The notes under the pieces are model-generated. The model had not been told where the DNA came from, searched no databases, and saw only the letters and a list, made by a program, of their open reading frames with translations. Of a stretch of 64,000 nucleotides of DNA, positions 48,935 to 61,835 are shown piece by piece (the first letter of the stretch is position 1; every line of letters starts with the position of its first letter). A program made the position numbers and the translations under genes. Source of the DNA: Rotaria sp. Silwood1 (lineage: Eukaryota; Rotifera; Eurotatoria; Philodinida; Philodinidae); the NCBI GenBank assembly GCA_905250075.1, contig CAJNOP010000204.1, positions 124,001-188,000 on the forward strand, read 5' to 3'.

Positions 48935-50919
48935 ATGAATTTTGTATCAAAACTACAAGAGAAGGCATTAGGTGAAGCACCAACATCGTAAGTTTGTTTT
49001 TTTTTTTCAAAATAATTTCATTACTTGCATTCACACTTATTGATCTTTATACTATTGCATAAAAAAAAGCAATATTATTTCATATAGTCAAAGATTCAAA
49101 ATTAAAGAAAGTATATAAATTAAACAATTCATTGTTCATTCTAGAGTACCAACACAACCTCGCTATGATGAATCACGTAAACAACATGCTATTGTATGGC
49201 GTGGTATACGACATGTTGAATATGTCGAAAAACCAATGCCACTAATATCGGATCCACGTGATATTCTTCTCAAAATAACAGCTACTACGATTTGTGGATC
49301 TGATCTACATCTTTATAATAATACTATTATAGATATGCATGATGGTGATATAATTGGTCATGAATTTATGGGTATTATTCAAGAAATAGGTGATCAAGTA
49401 CAAAAATTACATGTTGGTCAACGAGTTGTTGTTGCTTTTGATATTGCATGTGGTTCATGTGATTTTTGCAAGCGTGAAGAATATTCATGTTGTGATACTA
49501 CGAATCCATCAAGATTAATGGAACAAATGTATGGTCAAAAGACGGCAGCTTTTTATGGTTATTCACACTTAACAGGTAATTTTGTCAAGTTTTTTTTTTT
49601 TTTTTTTTTAATAAAAAGAGAAATTTTTTTGTTAAGCCATAAAAACTATTGTAAAGTGATCGACTGAATCAAAATGATTAAAATATCGTGCATTTCGTTT
49701 ATGTCTCTACACAGAGAAATCACAAAATTTCGTTTTTTTTTAACTTAACAAAAGTACATCATTGAGTTCTCTATGAAGATAGATGTTTGAAATCCTATTG
49801 CTTTATTAACATAATGATGTAATGTTTCAATATATCCGAAGTTTTCACCATTGATTATTTGGTACATATTTTTATATAAGATAAATTAATTAAAGACTTG
49901 CACGATAATACTTTGATTTCCTACTATAACATAGTAACAAGTTTTTTTTTTTTACAAATAATGAAGCAATGTATTATCAGAGAACAACAAACTATGCAGT
50001 ATTGTAATCATTTTGACTCATTAGATATTTTATTTTTAACATATAAAAAATAACATCTCCTATTATTTTATTTTTTCATGAATAGGTGGTGTACCTGGTG
50101 GACAAGCAGAATATGTACGAGTACCATTTGCAGATGTTAATTGTCTACCAATTCCAGATGATGTACCAGATAATAAAGCACTTTATCTATCAGACATCAT
50201 TCCTACAGCATATCATGGTTGTGAAATTGGAAATGTAAAGAAAGATTCTGTCGTAGCCATATGGGGTCTTGGACCAATTGGATTGCTTGAAGCACGTTGG
50301 TGTCAAATTTTAGGTGCTAAACGTATCATTGGTATTGATTGTGTTCCTGAAAGACTTGATATTGCTAGTAAACATCTTGGTATTGAAACAATTAATTTCA
50401 AAGAATATGATACAACAAAAAAACTTCTTGAAATGGTAATATTTTTTTCTTTTTTTTTTTTTTGAATAAAAGAATCATTCATTTGTTTAGGTTCCTGGTG
50501 GTGTTGATTGTTCATTAGAAGCAGCTGGTTTCGATTATGCTAAATCACTTTTACATAAGATTGAACGTTTTCTTAATATGGAAACAGATGCTGGTGATAT
50601 TCTTAAAGAAATGATAATTTGTACACGAAAAGCAGGTACAATATCACTTATTGGTGTTTATAATAATACAGTAAATCATTTTCCTATTGGACCAATGATG
50701 GAAAAACATTTAATTGTTACTGGCGGTCAATCATTTACACAAAAACATTGGAAAATGTGTCTAGAAAAAATTCGTTCAGGTGAAATGGATCCAACATTTG
50801 TTGTTTCACATCATATTACATTAAGTCAAGCACCTGATTATTATAAACAATTCGATAATAAAGCTTATGGAGCATTAAAATGTTTTATTAGACCAGATAA
50901 TGTTATAGAAGGAAAATAA
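48935..50919 (+). CDS. Zinc-dependent medium-chain dehydrogenase (alcohol / formaldehyde-dehydrogenase-like)
   Basis: Four exons join in phase (48935-48987, 49145-49575, 50086-50435, 50491-50919); 420 residues. The GroES-like half has catalytic zinc ligands in TTICGSDLHLY and GHEFMG, and a structural-zinc set ACGSCDFCKREEYSCC (C-x2-C-x2-C-x7-C). The Rossmann half has AIWGLGPIGLLEARWCQILG, a GxGxxG NAD(P) site, then IIGIDCVPERLDIA. Other conserved pieces are LSDIIPTAYHG and GGQSFTQKHWK. The family oxidises alcohols or aldehydes with NAD(P); substrate unknown. It looks closest to the fungal/bacterial FDH-like branch rather than animal class III ADH or sorbitol dehydrogenase, so horizontal acquisition followed by intron gain is possible. 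A T-rich run ending CTAG lies 14 nt before the ATG. Confidence 0.92.
49667..50020. mobile_element. Possible small MITE in dehydrogenase intron 2
   Basis: TCAAAATGATTAAAATAT near 49669 pairs with the reverse complement of GTATTGTAATCATTTTGA (50000-50017), an inverted repeat of about 26 bp with a few mismatches. The intron (510 bp) is much longer than its neighbours. Target duplications were not identified, so this is tentative. Confidence 0.4.
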
Positions 50920-53900
50920 TGTAGATAGTTAACTATTGTTTTTTTTTATAATCTAGCATTATGTTTAATTTAGCCATTTTAACTTTTAATAAAGTAAATA
51001 TTTATCAACCGATATATTTATTCGATATCATTAGAATCTGTATATTTAAAGTCTATTTTATTGTGAATGATAAATGATTTCGTTTCCCATATTTTTTTAG
51101 ATAGATTTTTAAAAATTAGATAAATTATGTAAGTTGATGTTAATATATCAGAAGAATTTCAACAAAGTGATTTACAAAAAAAAAACATTAACTTAAACTT
51201 GACAACTTGGTATAATCTATATTACCATGATCTAGATCAAAGTTTACCTAATTGACTTTTTTTTGTGAATTTACAACTTTTGTTGCAAAAAAAAAACAAT
51301 TGCTCAATTTATAATACTAATGATGAATTAAATGCTGTCTTTTTATAGAAATAACTATCAAACTGAAGCATAATGTCACAAAGATCAATAAATGCAAATT
51401 GTGTTGTACAGAATTATTCTATACAAAACTTCTATGCAATGTGAAATAAAATCAAATATTATATGAAATGTCAAAGAAAAATAAAAATTTTAACTAAATT
51501 CGTACCATAAGAATATCTTAGTTTTGATTTGTAGTACTTTTGTGCCATATTTACATCGTACGGTATCATCATTCTAATAATTGTTCAGTTCAACTTGGAT
51601 ATTAATATCATAATGAAAATTCATATTGATCAAAGAAAGTTTATATTTATTTTGCTGAAGTCATTTAATAATAGTTCTTGAGAGTCGAGTTCTTTTTCCA
51701 TGCGTAAAAAATATGAACTGTAGATAATGAAAGACTTTGGTATGAACCATACGAAACAGTTGATTTAGATGTACATGAATGAGTCGAAGGATTATCTAAT
51801 GATACAGGCGTTGATGACAAAACGACAGAAGTGTTGCTAGGAGTTAGTACAATTGAAGAAACAGTGATCAATTGAACTCACTGATCTTGTTAATTGAGAC
51901 CTTTTCAAGTAGTTTAATCGATGATTCAACGCCTCATGAAATTAAATTTATCCCGCTGTACTTTTCTATACTCATACTTTCGCTATAATTTTAACAATAG
52001 ATAGAACCTTTGCAAGAAGGATTCGTTTTTCCTCTCTGATACAATGAGTCGCGCTCACACACACTACGAAAATGATATCCAGATCATTTTTCGACTGTGT
52101 ACTGTTTGTTCAGATCGGTTCTATTTTAAACTATTCTATTATGATAAATATATCTTATTGATAACGAATGATGTATAAATGATGGGACAGTTTGATTTTC
52201 CATTTTTGAAGAATGAAAACACTATTTAAAAGCACTATTCTCTGTTCATGTGACAGGGAATTTTCCGCTTTATAAAAAATATGGTCACGGTTTTTTAAAC
52301 AAGTTTTTCTTATCCACGAGACATTGTAAATATTGACGGCTAGTTCATTTTCCAACTGTGATCTCCTATTATATTTCTGTGGACATCTATCAATTTATAC
52401 AAGCTTGTGCTCATTAGTTTCGATGCTAAATGTAATGTATTTAGCACCACTGGATTAAAAACAAAATTTATGCTCAGTACTCTCAAGATCTTCTTGGTAC
52501 TTCTTTTGCTTTCGAAATTTGTGTTTTATAAAGTTAGCACGCTCGATGAATGATTTATGATAATATCATTAGATGTAGAATTGAATTTTGAACAAAATGG
52601 TGTATTATTTAAATCGAACAATGAAACTCTTTAGATTGTGCCGAATTAAAAATAGACAATGGCGTACAACTGTCAGAAAAGTCTTGTGCCTTATTTTCTA
52701 ATTATTGCTTGAAAAATTGTTCTTTCAATTGTTTTTTATTTTTCTAAAATTTTGAAGTATTGCTAGATGTATTATATTGCGAATTTTGGCGAAACTGTTA
52801 TTCCAATATATTTTTAATAATTATTCTGTTTTCTGGTATTTTCAGTTCAACAACTGAGTGATTGTCAATCTTTTCGATTTGTCTGTGACAAAAGATATGT
52901 ATTGAAAGACCAAAGTAAACAGTTTTGTAGATTGAAAAATTTTCTATTGTATAAATTTAGAATGACGTCTTTAAACTGTGTTGGTGTCTTAAAAAAATAA
53001 GAAAATTAAAGTGTTCTATGCTTTTTGGGACATGTATTACATGAATGACAATCGAATAAACAACAATAGCTTTGTTCGTTCGATAAGAAATCTTTAGATT
53101 GCTATATATTGCCTTCATTGCAATCAACTTGATTTACTTTAGTATTTCATATATTATTGTACAGTTTTTTAAATAATACAATTGAGTAACCTATAAAAAC
53201 AATTTTCAAGGTTTTTAACAAGAATTTTCGAAAAAAAAAAACAACTTAACAATTTCAATATAGTGTCTGCAGGTTACGAGTAGGATTTTCTCTTTTATAG
53301 AGATAAGTCTATTAATTAGTCTAATTTTGACAATTTTTTATGTGGTTTTTAAAGACTGTGATTACCGATCAGTTTAATTAACAGTTTACCTAATTCAATC
53401 ATTTTTTCCTATTCTATATGAACTAAACAAACACCCATTAGCATGTCTATTTGAATAGAAGCCTTTTTTCTTTCATTCTTTGTCTAAGATTGTTCGATAA
53501 TATTTAATGGTGTAAAAATAGGAATGGATTGTTTAGTAAATTTTTTTTTTTTTCTATTTTGAGAGTCATTCAATCAAAAATGTAATCAAGCAATAACAGT
53601 TCTTCTACTTGAAGAAAAAGAAATTCTGTTTGTCATGACTTCTGTCTGATGAGTCTTGTATAGTACAGTGAATATGGAGTAAAAAAGTCTATTTTTATGT
53701 TATTCTCATGAACTTTGTGGTATTCTCTATTGAAGTGAATTATTAACATATCTTTCATGGGATTAAAAAGAATGAAAACTTTCATGAATTATATTTTAAA
53801 AATACGAAAAAAAACTGACATTTGTAGATAATAAACTGGACGTGTAAAAATTGTTTATATTTTAAGTTGATTGATTAGAATAAAGATTTTAATGAAAATG

Positions 53901-54180
53901 TTTTTCTATTTTTTAAATTCCTCAATATCAACAACATTATTTTATTATTGATTCTGTAATTTCAATTATATATACAATAACAGACAAGCTATCCTATCTT
54001 ACTTCGTAAGATAGATTTCATTATTTAATAGATAGAAAATCTTCTAATTATCACATCAATCATTAAAATATTTCTATGTTAATCCTATACCATATGTGCC
54101 GTAAAATATAACATATCGTATTTTTCTTTTTTACACGTAAAAATCGAATAACAAATTTATTCCTTGATACTTAAAGATAT
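50920..54180. other. Gene-free stretch
   Basis: No exon chain recognised. A short Ser/Thr-rich minus-strand frame at 51665-51871 has no leader, membrane segment or Cys motif and is probably chance. Confidence 0.45.
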
Positions 54181-56438
54181 TTAATGTATGAAAAAAACAG
54201 ATTATTTGAGAAAAAACACTCTTATGACTTGAAAAAAAACCTTGATAACTTATTACAAAAAAAACACTCGAAATCCTATTCTATAATACAAATAATATTT
54301 TTTTTTCTTTTTGTTATTACATCTTATGAAACCTGCTTATATTATTTCATTATTATGTTGTTTGATAAAAATTCCATTGTAACGAATCATCAAAAGCATC
54401 ATGAACCATTAGTTGAAAATTTTTTTTCAATACAAGATGGATTGATGATTGCCATTTCGGTTGAATATCTTTTTTATCGTTTGTTTAACACAGTCAGTTT
54501 TAGAGTTTTACACCAAAAAAAACCTCACCAAAAAAAGTAAATTGAAGAAAGCAAAAAGAAAAAAAAAGAGTTGTGAATGTTTTCATAAATCTTTATATAC
54601 ACATTGTTTTTTTTGTTTTTTTGAAAATAGGTTGGTCGCTGAGGTAAGTTTCGTAATAAATAACTCAGATATAGATGATTGAAAAATTACAACTACTGAA
54701 ACAAACAAGCTAGCATTTGAGTGTTACTCTAAAAAAAAGAGAGAGAGAGAGAGGTACATATATAAATTTTTTCATTGAAACAATTGAAACTTGTATTTCA
54801 TCTGTTGTTTATATTATTATTGAAGTATGTTTGTGACCTTCAACTAAAAATTTAAATGTATTAATAATAAATCTATATAGATCAATCAGACTCTACATCG
54901 TGATTACAACATTGTATGGAATGGTGAGTATACAAATTTTTGTTCTATTCATAAGCAGATAAGTTTTGAAAAAAAACAATGAACAATTACCGTCCAATTT
55001 TTTTAGTACTATTAAAAAAACAAGTAACATGAAAAACAAACTAAACGTACGGTCTATAGAACTATTTATCAGAGATGGAATCAGTTCATTCTTTTTTTGT
55101 CAAGTTCAAATTGAATTCTATCACGAGTTACAATAAAGTAACGATATTATTAGAGTATGAGTTTTAAATAGGATTGATTTGAAATAAAAGCTATCTTATC
55201 TGTATTATATATACTTAATGTGACATAATGAAATTAGAAAATAGTATTGATGTACGAAAGACATAACATGAAAATATTACTTATGACATTGATATGCAAA
55301 AACAAGATGTTTTTAACTGTACTTGTATTTTTGAAAATATATTTACCTCTGGAGAAAAAGCCATACAAATGAAACATTCGACAAAAAAGAAATATCTTTT
55401 CATATTATTTTAATAGTTGCTTTTATTTGTCTTTAATGCAAATTTTCATCAATGTCTTATGTAGAAACATCTATAGCAGCATTCTTCCACACGTACACTT
55501 AATCTATTCGTCCATTAATATATAATCACGTAAAAAAATTGAAAGAGAAATACATACTCAATAAATTTTGATATTTAAAAAGAAAAACAATTACTATCAG
55601 ATTTTTTTTCTTGTCAAATCGACAAAATATCCATGTTATTAGCAGATCAATTTAAGGTATATACAGTAAGTTTTTTTTTCTATTAGTTATATTTTCTTTC
55701 GAACTCCATTAGTGAGATTTTTTATCTTCACCTGAAGAAAATTCAGAATTTTTCCTATATAAATTCATTGAGTTCTTTTTCTCTTAAAGAGCATTTTATA
55801 GGTTGCTTTGGTAGAGATTTGATAATGAGTGGAAAAGTAATGTTTAAGATATTAGAGAAAACTTTCAAAATACAAATTAACATAAATTCTTGAAATAATT
55901 CAGTTAAGTCAAGCTAAAGACATATCAAAAATGAATACGAACAACAAATATTTGTTATAGATATCTTATTTTTGTTCTCTTATTAACTAAAGTTTCACGT
56001 CAAAAAAAAAACAACAGATAAACCAACAAATTTCATGTTCAAAACTACTAGAAGTTATGTCATAACTGTTTTATTAATTCGTTATGCGATGTTCCGACTA
56101 TAAAAATGAAGGGATGACAATTGTTATTGTTTTCGGTTGTCTCCTGAAGTACAAAACAAAACAGACAAAACTTTTATTTTCATTTTTCAAGTTGAAAAAT
56201 AAACAACTAGTTGTTCGTCATCTTTCATTCGCACTATTCTATTTTACATTAAAATAATTTGAATGTCTTCTGAAATAATGATGTACTCTAATATAATGCT
56301 AAGAATTTCTTTATAAATTTTCTAGATCAAGATGAAATTATTTTTTTCTTGTATAATTAATTGCATTCAAAAAAAAAAAGCAATTTTTTTGTTTATTACG
56401 TGTAGAAATAGTTAATAATAATTCACTCGTGTCCGATA

Positions 56439-56448
56439 NNNNNNNNNN
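56439..56448. other. Assembly gap (10 N) at the 5' end of mucin gene C
   Basis: Ten N placed where alignment with copy A predicts about 1.3 kb containing the leader exon and first Thr-rich exon. Confidence 0.9.
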
Positions 56449-56523
56449 TTTTTTTTTAAATTTGAATTATTAATGTGTTCTTGAGCAGCATTATTTTATG
56501 TTCGTTTTACTCTTTAAAAATAG

Positions 56524-57788
56524 CAACAACAACATTGACAACTACGACTTCATCAAGTTCAACATCAACAACTAGCACTTCGACATTAACTGATCGTACC
56601 TCAACTTCCAGTACTAGTACATCGACAACGAGCACTGCTAGCACTAGTACTTCGACAACCAGCACTGCTAGCACTAGTACTTCGACAACGAGCACTGCTA
56701 GCACTAGTACTTCGACATCAACTGATAGTACCTCTACTTCCAGTACTAGTACTAGTACTTCAACAACGAGAACTGATAGCACCAGCACTTCGACCTCAAC
56801 TTCCAGTAGTAGTACTAGTACTTCGACCACAACTTTCAGTAGTAGTACTAGCACTTCGACTTCAACTTCAAGTATCTCAACTAGCAGTACTAGTAGTAGC
56901 ACATCGACGACGAGTACAACGAGCACTAGCACATCAAGTTCTAGTACAAGTACTTCAACTTCTACTAGTAGTACTAGTACATCAACTAGTAGTACTACTA
57001 TTACTTCAACTACTAGCACTACTACAACTTCAACTACGAGTACTTCTACCACCTCAACGAGCAGCACTAGTACTACTTCAACTACAAGTACATCTACAAG
57101 TAAGGTTAAAGAGGAAGTGATGCGTAATCACAATAAATAGCTTATATGAAACTATTTGTTCTTAAACTTCAAATGAAAATAAGTAGTCTCTTAGATAATA
57201 GAAATAATAGAGGACTGAACTCATCAAGGATACAAACAAAACATTTGCAATTAACTGATTCCTTAATCAGTTATATTTAAATAAGTATACAAAGTTTAAA
57301 TAGTTTCGACTATTTTATCGAGTTAATCATATAAAAATGTGGTATTTTCGTGACATTCAGGATTGATAATTTTAAATAGACTATTTTTATTAGCTACGAC
57401 GACAACGACAACTACACGCTGCTTTGATAAATGTTATCAAATCGACTGTGAAAGAGGCTATACATGTGAGATAAGTTGTCCTAATACAACTTGTGCAACA
57501 CCAACTATAACATCAACAATATCAACAACATCTGTTAGTTTATCGACATCAAGCTGTCAAGAACTTGAAGCTGAATTAACACGAGTAAAATTAGGTTTAG
57601 GTCTTGGTTTAGGTGGTGGTATGGCGGCAACTACTGGATTAGCTGTTGGTACTTATGTTTATTTTTCAAGACAGTAAGAACATTGCTTCTATAGTAATAA
57701 CTTCAATTTTGAACTATCTTTTTCTTATAGGCTGGCACAGTATACATTGCCATCATCACTAGGAGCGGAACATTTCACTCGATTTTAA
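56524..57788 (+). CDS. Mucin-like Thr/Ser-rich membrane protein, copy C (5' part missing)
   Basis: Three 3' exons join in phase: 56524-57099, 57394-57673 and 57731-57788. They correspond one to one with the last three of copy A, with identical splice phases. The first is a Ser/Thr repeat of about 190 residues, expanded relative to the 39-codon copy A exon and including a 30-bp unit (TCGACAAC.AGCACTGCTAG then CACTAGTACT) repeated three times near 56623-56720. Next come the Cys motif (RCFDKCYQIDCERGYTCEIS, two more Cys than copy A), CQELEAELTRVK, a Gly-rich membrane helix (LGLGLGLGGGMAATTGLAVG) and a short tail ending FTRF. No leader exon is visible; a 10-N gap sits where it should be. Either the gene is complete behind the gap or it is a 5'-truncated copy. 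Confidence 0.75.
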
Positions 57789-57935
57789 TATTATACTATC
57801 CAGTTTAAAAGATATTGACTTTTGTATTTGAACAATAAGACAATTATTTAATGAAATACATTTTATTTTATCGTGTGATTTTATTTTATGCCAGATTATT
57901 CGATTAATAAAATATTTATATTTTTCATTTCATTT

Positions 57936-60700
57936 CATTTCGAATAGATCATCTTAACAATGACAAAAAAAAATTATATGTACTCAATCAAATGAATTGA
58001 CAACAAATTTTTTATGAGAGTAGCCGTTAAGAAAGAGTTAGTAATCTACGGTAGTTACATTCATTAGATTATTCTTAGAAAGAATCCTTTCCCTAAGAAT
58101 GACTGCATTATCAGAATAGTTTGATCTCATAGAATGTTATAACAAATAATAAATAAATAATAATCACAATATTGTTCGTTTCAAAGCGCGAAACCTAATC
58201 AAATGGAAAATTTCTGCAGAACAGTCGAATCAAATCAAGTTTGAGACGTCTTATTTGGCTTTTTTTTCGTTCCATCATGTAATAACGTTACATGTTAATG
58301 ATGATTGATTTACATGAACAATACATACAAGAGAACACAATATCTATTTAGAAGTTGTAATTGACTTCCTCTAATTGTTGTAAATGCATTTGTTAACTAT
58401 GAACGTGTAATCAAATAACGAATATGTATGATATAATCAAGTGATTATTTTGATAAGTTAAACACTTTCTTGGTCTATATTTATTGACAACTGTAGAGAA
58501 AGTCTTTTGTTTTATTAAATATCATCATAGAAATAATGTATTCATTGTTAACGATAGACATGTATAAGTAGAGCGACATGTTGATCAGTTCATATCGATA
58601 CTATTTAATTATACTTACTCATTTATTCTTTTTCAAATGCATTGGTTATTGCTTTTGAATGAAGTATTATAAAAATAAAAACGATCTTCTCTGATTTTAT
58701 TGTTAAGTGTTTTGGTTAATTTTCGTAGCCGTTAGTTCTTGCTGATTCAATTTTGCGACATGCACTCATGTTGTGAAATATCGATTATTCAAGAATTAAA
58801 TACAGTCTTATTTCTAGAAAAGATCGGCGTAGAAGTTCTCCGAGTAATTTTATTCTGTACAATCTATTTTCTTACATACGGATGATATTATAGAACTAAA
58901 TGATCATAAAATATGTATAGATATACCACGTATATATAAGTTGATGAAAACAGTAGAATAATTATCTTACGAAGAAAAAAAGCAGAACATGTATATCAAA
59001 TATGGTGTACGAGAACAATAACATTAAATCTATTCTTAGTGAAAGTCGAATCGAATCGATGGCAGATTTTTTCAGTCGTTTCGTGCTTTAGTTCGTTTCT
59101 TTCTTTTTCCTCTCAGCAATGCCAACAAATTTTTTTCTCAAAAGAAACAATTTTGAATTCTTTAAAAACTACATATTTCTATTCATGTAAATATGTACTC
59201 TCGTTTTTTTTACACATGATACAACCAGTTGATCTAACATATACAAATTCCTAAAACAAATTCGTAACGGTTTGTTTTTTTTTGTCGTATATTTTCACGT
59301 TATTTAAACTGTTTTTAATAAATTGTTGCCGTTGCGCATCTCGTGTTATTGATTCCAATAGGAAAAAAACGAAAAACATGGAAGCAGCATTTGAGACCAG
59401 AACGTCATCGTACCGAAACCGGAAATCAACAGAACCCAGTCTCAATCTCAACTGAAAGTATAGAAAAACTCAAAGATCCAACAGGATATACTTCATCGCT
59501 CATCATATTCCATTGCAACTCGTTGATCCTCGGAGAAAACTGTGAACTTGAAAGGAGTGTGTTCCATTTATCAAAAAAAAGAAAAAACTAGAACTCATTA
59601 CGCATTCCATTTTTTCTCGAAAGAACTGGATGAATGCTACATATCCAGCTCCTCTATCGTGAACTCACACAGATCTAATGTGGATACAAAGGTCATTTGT
59701 GAACATATTAGAAAATGAATAGTCTGCCTACTGAAAAATAACAAGTTGCCTGATTAAAAAATGTAATTCGATCAAATTTATTCTTACCAATTGTATTTGA
59801 TCGTTACTTTGCAATTGTCAACTTTTATCAATATGGTGTCGAATACTTGATTATTTGCGAAACGTTGGTGAAAATTTCAGTCACTTATTTTTAGAGGGAT
59901 GTCATGATATTCATGATTCAAATACTGAGACTCAAAACATATCTATTAGATTATTCACTTAATGAATTTCAGGTATCCATATACTATTGAATTAACAAGT
60001 CCCAAGGACTTTAGTGTAGCGAATTGAATTTTGCTTTTTCTAGATATTGCGATTTGTAACTAGTGGTTATCCAGCGTATCAATTTTATGTGATTTCTGTA
60101 CCATAATGGACCATTTATTCGGTGAGAAAGACAACATTTCATTCACTAACAATATTTAATTTCCTATGTATTTTACTTGGTCTGTCGTTATTAGGAGCAT
60201 TACTCCTAATCAAGACAAATTCAATTACTCAAAAAACTATCTCTAATTACTTGATTAACTTTCAAGATAATTGAATAAATTTTGGATAAATCAATGCATC
60301 AAGTATTTCTCTTCCAATTAATATAGAAAATTAATAAATTTCGTAAAAATTCTTTAAAAAGACAGAAAATTTTCATGTCACTGAAGAAATTGTTTCGATT
60401 AGGAATATTATCTGTATTAAAAGCATCCAAAGCCCCATAAGAATATTCTTTTTTAGCTTATGAAAATCATCAGAAGATCTCATTTAAATATTTTCTGGAC
60501 ACAAACTGTATTGAAACAATTTATGCTTCAATAAACAAATCAAAGAATGAAACCAATGTAAAGGAAAACAGTATATTTAAAATCAATCTTTTTGGTTTTT
60601 GTATTTTAGGACATTTCAGTTAACTAAAGAAGCATTCTCAAGTAAGATTTCAGAAATAGAAAACTAAATCAGTATTTTTTTCTTCTTCATAAATATGATC
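57936..60700. other. Gene-free stretch
   Basis: No exon chain or recognisable domain. Opposing frames at 59.25-59.6 kb show no family resemblance. Confidence 0.45.
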
Positions 60701-60701
60701 C

Positions 60702-61093
60702 GATAGAGCGTACTGAGCTGATTAGGAGAAAACTTTCAGTTTTTCCCGATGATCTCTAAAAAGCAGGTCAATTTTCGATAATTGGAAAATTATGATTCTT
60801 TTTATTCTCTGCACATCTCAAACTTATTGTTCAAGAGTCAACATGAAAAGCTGAATCTGTAAAACTCATTTAAAGTGACTTTTCTAGATTTAGTTTTTTA
60901 TCCTGAATCGGAACCCAATAGTGTTCAAATTTTCAAGGAACATAAAGAAATTTGGACTTTGTCGGTTATCAAAATTTGACCTTTTCTTCAGAAAAAAAAG
61001 TAGACCATCAGAAGAAACATAAATTTCTCTTCGAAAATTTCAGTCGAGAAAAAAGAAAAAATTACATGCTTGACCCACTCGTCACGCTCTATC
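60702..61093. repeat. Possible MITE with GATAGAGCGT ends
   Basis: GATAGAGCGTACTGAG at the left end and the reverse complement GATAGAGCGTGACGAG at the right end share the first 10 bases exactly and GAG after a 3-base difference. The interior (392 bp overall) is AT-rich and non-coding. No clear target duplication. Confidence 0.4.
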
Positions 61094-61169
61094 TAACATT
61101 ATATAACAAGAAGAAAAAGAATCTGCTTTAATCTTCTATTTTCGTCATCTTACTTGTAAAATAAGCCTT

Positions 61170-61835
61170 TAGTCGATGAAAACGGCGTTAAATGAATAAA
61201 TTTTGATTTCAAATACACTATTTTCATTTTTACTAAATTTAGTTTTTGATACAACCATTTTTATGAATTACTTTATTTTTAATATTTACATAGTGATCAG
61301 AGAATAAATATATTATCTCGATGATGTCTCCTCATTTTTATCACTCGAAATTGATCTATGAAACTATCAAAATGTCGGATAATAAATAAAATTTGATTTT
61401 AAATACATTTTTCATTTTTCTTAATTTTGAAAGGATGACTTGACAGAATGAAAATGCTTCTGTTTTTTACGGTGTCGGATTGGTCGAAAATTAAAGGTAC
61501 TTTTCGAAGTTACAGAAGCTATTATTTCAAGTTGTATCAAAATCATTAATAGATTTGGGGGAGGAGGGGGCGAGAAACTCGAATTTGAACTCCATTTACC
61601 TCGAATCCCTATTGATGATCCAGGAACCAATAGAAATCGGGTTTTTCGAAAAACTAATCTCTATGAGTAATTCAAGATGGGGAATTCGAATCTGAGCTAC
61701 ATTTACCAATCAAGCCTATTGATGGAATAGAAATCAATAGAAATTGAATTTTGCGACTAAAAGGCTTTCTAGGGAAATTCGAACATGGAATGCAAATATG
61801 AGCTATATGTGTTTTGAAAGTCTATATGAAGGTAA
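61170..61835. repeat. Degenerate tandem repeats
   Basis: A block AATAAATTTTGATTTCAAAT (61196-61215) recurs with changes at 61384-61405. After it, a unit of about 100-110 bp carrying GAAATTCGAA, TGA.CTACATTTACC and CCTATTGATG..(AA)TAGAAAT recurs at about 61570 and 61677, with a worn third copy at about 61772. Non-coding; class unknown. Confidence 0.45.

Larger units (their letters stand above)
54184..57935. repeat. Segmental duplication, copy C (with mucin-like gene)
   Basis: Collinear with copy A: an AT-rich block at 54350-54540, the flank 54890-55480, a promoter-proximal block 55610-56438 (shared GATCAATTTAAGGTATA and GAGCATTTTATAG), the gene, and a 3' flank of about 140 bp at roughly 85% identity (TATTATACT.TCCAGTT and AAAAGATATTGACTTTT). 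Confidence 0.8.

Noticed and set aside
51665-51871. Ser/Thr-rich minus-strand frame
   Set aside because: Short, no leader or conserved motif; composition alone is not evidence.
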